A DNA stretch of 64,000 nucleotides from Phoenix dactylifera. Its lineage: Eukaryota > Streptophyta > Magnoliopsida > Arecales > Arecaceae. Below, piece by piece: positions 59,641 to 64,000 of this stretch. The notes beneath the pieces are model-generated. The model saw nothing but the letters and a program-made list of their open reading frames with translations, did not search any database and was not told the DNA's origin. Each line of letters opens with the position of its first letter. Position 1 is the stretch's first letter. The stretch spans positions 21,197,045 through 21,261,044 of the forward strand of contig NC_052399.1 in assembly GCF_009389715.1 (NCBI RefSeq). Reading direction: 5' to 3'. The position numbers and the translations under genes were made by a program.

Positions 59641-60969
59641 TATTCATCTTCATGCAGATGTGTGAAATACCATAGGATATATATGTAAGATTTGGCTATG
59701 TCCGGAGATCCAACTCACCACCATTGCATCATCTTTTTGGTTCTTGTAATTCTTTTTAAAAAATTGTTGCTAAATAGGTCCTACAACATGGTGTTCCGTT
59801 TATAATACATTTTTTTTTTTTTTTTTTTTTTTACTAAAGCGGATGGATCATACCTATGAGTACATATGCATCCAAAAAAAAATCTTTTTCTTTGATGAAG
59901 AGTTTTTAATACAAAATCCGCAAAGCTTCCTCTTGCACGCATCACACATCACACGAAGTCTCGACGTACCACTGGCCTGCAGTACTAAATTAATATAAAA
60001 TCCTAACTCGAGACAAGGAAAGCGTCACGAGCAAAACATATTATACTTGGTAAGGGGGAAAAGAGTAATCCGCGTGTGCTAAAGTTTGGTTAGATTTTAT
60101 CAAATTAGGCCGAGTCATTGACCACGCCGCCTCTTTTTTTTTTTTCTTTTTTTTACTGAAATGGATATTCATATCGTTCTAATATAGTTATATTTAATAA
60201 AATTAAAAAATAATAAATTTTAGAGTGCACTAGACAGTTTTTTTTTCCAACCGAGGAGGTCTCTGAAATGACTAGCCATGTAGGAAGCTACCTAGTCTGC
60301 ATCCCATTTACTTCCTCTGGAGGCATGCTTCACCTGTTTTTTTTTTTTTGGGTACATACGAATCTATTCCTAAAATTGGAGGTCATTTCTAGTGCATCAG
60401 GAAGTGGACTCCTCCAACTATTTAAATCCAACGGCTGAAATAATTCAATCCTATCGGTGCGACCCAACAATAAAAAAAAGAGACAAAAAAACCCAACTGA
60501 AACCAATAATTCGATTCAGTTACCAATAATTTCCATCGGTGTCTCCAATCAACCCCGTGGCAATGGCGCTGGTCCCGCATATCTAAAACGGATCCGGCGG
60601 TCCAGAGAAGAGGACCCCAAGCAGAGACGGAAGCCACCATCAAACTTACGCATAGAGATTTCTATGCGATGCTATATCCTCCGTCCAATTTATCGCGGTA
60701 TCCGATCACGAAGGAACCTAGAGCGAACTGACGGTTTGATCACTTGTTCTCATATATGTTATATGCGTACCTTTAGTTCGTTCGATTCCGTGGGGACGGG
60801 GCGGCGAACCTATGTTACCTATCCAGCGAATGGCGTCACGATGAAGTAAAGCAATTTAACGAGTAAACCAAATTATTAAATTAATTCAACGCGGAAATGA
60901 ACCCTAAGATTTCGGCCACTTCGCCCTTTCTTATATCTCGCCTCCTGCTCTCCTGGTCTCTCCCCTTCC

Positions 60970-60976
60970 TATAAAT
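60970..60976 (+). promoter_or_regulatory. TATA box of the UBC2-type gene
   Basis: TATAAAT in a C/T-rich context predicts transcription from about 61000. The leader then has CT-rich and GA-rich stretches and the telo-box-like AAACCCTAGG at 61106-61115. Confidence 0.72.
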
Positions 60977-61152
60977 GGGGAGGAGACCCCTCTGATCTCT
61001 CCCCTCTCGAGGCTTAGCAGTAGGAAAAGAGAGGGGGAGACCACGGATTCGCTTAGCCGGAGGCCGACGCTAGGAGAAGCACTGGTCCGCGCCCCGGGGC
61101 GCTGAAACCCTAGGAAAGGATCGGCGGCGGTGTTCGCCGCGGTGGATTACAG

Positions 61153-62474
61153 GTAAATAGATCTTTATGCGGCTCTCTTGCGATCGTTTCTTGATTCTTT
61201 TCGCGGTTTTACCTCTCTTCTTGTGCGCGATGTGGGTGGTAACCGGATCCTGGCAGGAAAACCCTAAACGGGGAAACCCTAGTTTTGGATGCTGGTTCTT
61301 GTGATCGTGGGTGGATTGGCGTCGAATTATTCGAATCATCGGGGCCTGTGAGGAAGCCCAGGATTCAGGAAAACATGATTTCATTCATGGTTGCTCTTTT
61401 GGATTCTGTTCTATGAGATCTGCGTTGCGTCTGGTGTTTGACAATTGGGATTTGTTTCGTGGTGTTAATCCCAAATTTCGACTTTGATGTATGTAAAAAC
61501 TGCCTACTCTTGGGATCTTGATCCTGTTGTAATGCGAAAAGTCGGAACCTTTTTCATAATTGGGTGGCGATCGGACAATTCTGGTTGGTACTGATCAAAT
61601 TTAGAAACTCTAAATTCCAGTTTTACTTTTCATATAGGTTATAGCTGTGTATCTATGGGAGATAAACTTTTTGTCATTTTTTTCCTTTTTGCTGGTCAGT
61701 AATGATATTTTTGATCTTTTTTTGGTTTTTCTTGTATATTATTTTCTTGTTCAATTTGGCGATGAAACAGATCTTGGTAAGACTAGCCCTAGGTTGGTTA
61801 GTTGTATGTGCAGTTGCTGGAACCCTAGGCTTGGCTATAGATTTTGCTAACCTGGTGCGAATTGGACTTGAATTAATCAAATCACTGGACTGTGGTGCTT
61901 CAACATGCATCTCTAACAAAGAAACTCCAGATCTGAATCTTGATTGTTCTTTTTGAATTCATTTTTCCAATTGATCATCCATTCCAATGCACCTACTTGC
62001 AAATTCATGGTGCGCTGAAATTTGCATGTTATCAAGAATTGGCATCTGATTCATATGTGGGGCAATCCCGTATTATAATTTTGATGTAGGTGGAGCTCTC
62101 CATTTTTGTGCGATGTTAATCTTGTTTGAACGTGAAAGCTGTTAACATTTTGTCATCTTGGTTATATGGAGCTTGAAGTAGCTGATGTTCACCTGGCTTC
62201 TGGCTAACAATTTTCGAAGAAAACTGATTTACTCTTGTGCTGGCTATGATTATGTATCTTTGGGACATAAACCGATATCCCAGAGATTACGTCGAATAAT
62301 TTTATGACTATGATTATGTATCTCTGGGATTTACTCCTGTACTGGTTATGATTATGTCTTCTGGCTGATAATTTTATGATTTACTCTTGTACTGGTTATG
62401 ATTATGATGTTCTTGTTTTCTTTCTTTCCTTTTTTCCCGTTTGGGATTGGGATAAAATGTTATGGATTATATAG
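61153..62474 (+). other. Leader (5' UTR) intron of the UBC2-type gene
   Basis: The donor CAG|GTAAAT follows the GC-rich leader at 61152, and the acceptor TATATAG ends at 62474, nine bases before the ATG. The 1.3-kb intron is T-rich. Long first introns in plant ubiquitin-pathway genes often boost expression; that is inference here. Confidence 0.75.
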
Positions 62475-62483
62475 GTGGTGAGG

Positions 62484-62728
62484 ATGTCGACCCCTGCAAG
62501 GAAGAGGCTGATGAGGGATTTTAAGCGATTGCAACAGGACCCTCCTGCAGGAATCAGTGGTGCTCCACAGGACAACAACATCATGCTCTGGAATGCTGTC
62601 ATATTTGGGTATGTCTGTATGAAACTGTACGGATGTAGTTTTCTAGATATTTCTTTATGTAGTGACCTTGCTGATACTCTGTGCTTGGGTTTTGTTTTGC
62701 AGCCCTGATGACACCCCTTGGGATGGAG
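62484..62728 (+). CDS. UBC2: Ubiquitin-conjugating enzyme E2, RAD6/UBC2 type (5' part)
   Basis: Coding exons 62484-62608 and 62703-62728 join with GT/AG sites to give [20 protein letters not shown], then [20 protein letters not shown], then [11 protein letters not shown]. This is the N-terminal helix and first strands of a RAD6-class E2, near identical to plant UBC1/2/3 as I recall them (about 152 residues). The next exon, which should begin TFKLTLQF and later carry the active-site Cys, is not in the window. The intron starting at 62729 runs past 64000 or at least through the rest of this sequence. The protein would transfer ubiquitin to histone H2B with HUB-type E3s and act in post-replication repair. 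The upstream in-frame ATG at 62475 (MVR) is unlikely to be used because family members start at MSTPARKR. Confidence 0.93.
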
Positions 62729-64000
62729 GTGAGGCATTTTAAGTACTTAAGCATTGGTTCGCAAAAGAGAATGAAAGTTGAAGCATGAGATGGACTTTTT
62801 ATAGTTTGCTGTAGCTATTGATAGTCTTTTATTTATTTATTTATTTATTTATTGGTCTGATGTATTTTTTACCATCAGTTTTGGTGCCAGTTCATTTTTT
62901 AAAAATAGTATTAACTCTGAATCTTAGTTGCTATTTTTCTTTGCATTTTAAAGGGTAATTTTAATAACGCATAGTTGGCGTATTGTATGTTTCCATATCA
63001 AAATGATAATGCAGCATCTGCGAATACTGATTTTGCTGCATGATCCTTATAGTGTTGTTGCTATGTAGAACAGTATGCGACATAACTCAAGATGCCAAGC
63101 TATGTTCTCATGTGTTATTTCTTATGTTCTGATATGCTTTAAGTTCCTTAAGCACATGATCGATATCTTGTTTCTCAAATGGAGATTAGGCTATTAAAAT
63201 ATTTATTTTTTTATTTCTTTGTTCTCTCTTGAATGCAGGGATTTGTAGTCTGATGTGGGACATGGTGAAGCCTTATTTTAAACCTTCATCTAGTGTGACT
63301 TATCTAAATATGTCATAAACTGGAATTCATCAAACAATTGATTTTATGTCTGATATTGGTATAACTCAGCTTTAAAAAAGACAAGACAACATTATAAGTC
63401 ATTTCTTAGAAAAACAGGGAAGAAGTCATTTGTGAACAGCGTTCGGTGCCTTCAAGTACCTTGAATCCGACCAAATAGATTAGGAAGCAGAAAAGATAGT
63501 TTCTTGTTTAAGATGAGAGAAAGATGAGATGGAGTAGAATGCCATGTTCATTATGAGAAGATGTTTGGACAGTTGGATGAAACAGAGAGAGAAGAGAGGA
63601 AGGAAAAATCAGGGGTGTATATTTTCCCCAACATTTATCAATAGTCAATATTTTAGTTACAGTTATAATGTTTTGCAGAGTTTTATAAGTGAAGCCTCCA
63701 AAAGTACTTCAAATTTACAAATTCAATGAGTTCAAGATATCCTCTTTTAACATTCACTCTTGAGGAGGCCAGAATATGACCTCTATAACAAAAAATTAGT
63801 TTCTTTTTAACTAAAAAATGGAATTGGATGTTTGAAAATTTAAATAAAAAATGCCTCTTTGAAGGACATCCTTTTTACCAAAAATTCTTTTATGAGTTTT
63901 CATTGATCTTACCATATATTCTAATACTGTAATCCATCATTAGATTTCATGGATGCCCATTTATTTGGGGATTTCTGCCAGCTATAACTCTTTGCAACTC
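62729..64000. other. Intron of the UBC2-type gene up to the window edge
   Basis: AT-rich, with a TTTA microsatellite at 62829-62852. I searched for a segment encoding TFKLTLQFSEDYPNKPP and did not find it. No other gene is seen. Confidence 0.6.

Larger units (their letters stand above)
56842..60900. other. Repeat-rich intergenic region
   Basis: It contains a second GTTTGGTT MITE (57130-57477), an approximately 800-bp tandem duplication (58143-59640) and a T-run at 59811-59832. A more GC-rich, unassigned stretch at about 60530-60840 precedes the UBC2 promoter. No gene is recognised. Confidence 0.45.

Noticed and set aside
60770-60800. TTCGTTCGATTCC as a tRNA B box
   Set aside because: No A box or acceptor stem at the right distance and no clover-leaf could be drawn.
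60457-60849. 130-codon plus-strand frame upstream of UBC2
   Set aside because: Basic, low-information translation without known motifs, in a stretch likely to include distal promoter sequence.
61702-61956. 84-codon hydrophobic frame
   Set aside because: It lies inside the T-rich leader intron of UBC2; hydrophobicity follows from T-rich codons.
63250-63265. CTGATGTGGGACATGG as a possible USE on the minus strand
   Set aside because: Only a partial match, no TATA at a suitable distance and no snRNA sequence downstream.

Overview
This is a nuclear window from a flowering plant, most likely a non-grass monocot such as a palm. The gene-leading exons are GC-rich (RH39, HGPRT, PABP and the small mitochondrial protein) while introns and spacers are AT-rich. 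Introns run to 3-4 kb and hold microsatellites, MITEs, LINE tails and miniature LTR elements. The lineage is inferred from composition and protein resemblance only.

Layout: 1-4149 has no recognisable gene. 4150-4647 (-) encodes a small conserved protein with a probable mitochondrial presequence. 4849-8395 is a repeat nest: three tandem palindromic-ended repeats joined by CT and AT microsatellites, a Mutator-like element with about 115-bp terminal inverted repeats that contains a 5'-truncated LINE, and a second LINE tail. 9177-9518 (+) is a probable small secreted protein. 11590-21664 (-) is a complete nine-exon DEAD-box helicase of the RH39 type. 23124-23285 (+) is a U1 snRNA gene with a Pol II type USE and TATA box. 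24578-28545 (-) is a three-exon hypoxanthine-guanine phosphoribosyltransferase whose first intron carries a young TRIM element. 30140-30975 is a LINE remnant split by an older TRIM. 31725-42942 (+) is a complete seven-exon cytoplasmic poly(A)-binding protein. 45730-54896 (-) is an eleven-exon GUF1/LepA translation factor. 55277-57478 holds MITEs, one with a five-copy 138-bp minisatellite. 61000 to the window end (+) is the 5' part of a RAD6/UBC2-type ubiquitin-conjugating enzyme with a leader intron.

The genes are housekeeping functions with no operon-like link. Loosely they share RNA biology: U1 in splicing, RH39 in organelle rRNA maturation, PABP in mRNA stability and translation, and GUF1 in organelle translation. 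Exon boundaries were worked out by hand from GT/AG sites, reading-frame continuity and family resemblance. All four complete spliced models stay open from start to stop and give lengths typical of their families (606, 187, 650 and 667 residues).

The most unusual observation is that both TRIM elements carry the plant snRNA upstream sequence element (RTCCCACATCG) in their LTRs. In each case a TATA-like box follows 25-27 nt downstream on the element's sense strand. The U1 gene in the same window has a one-base variant of this element 32 nt before its TATA box.
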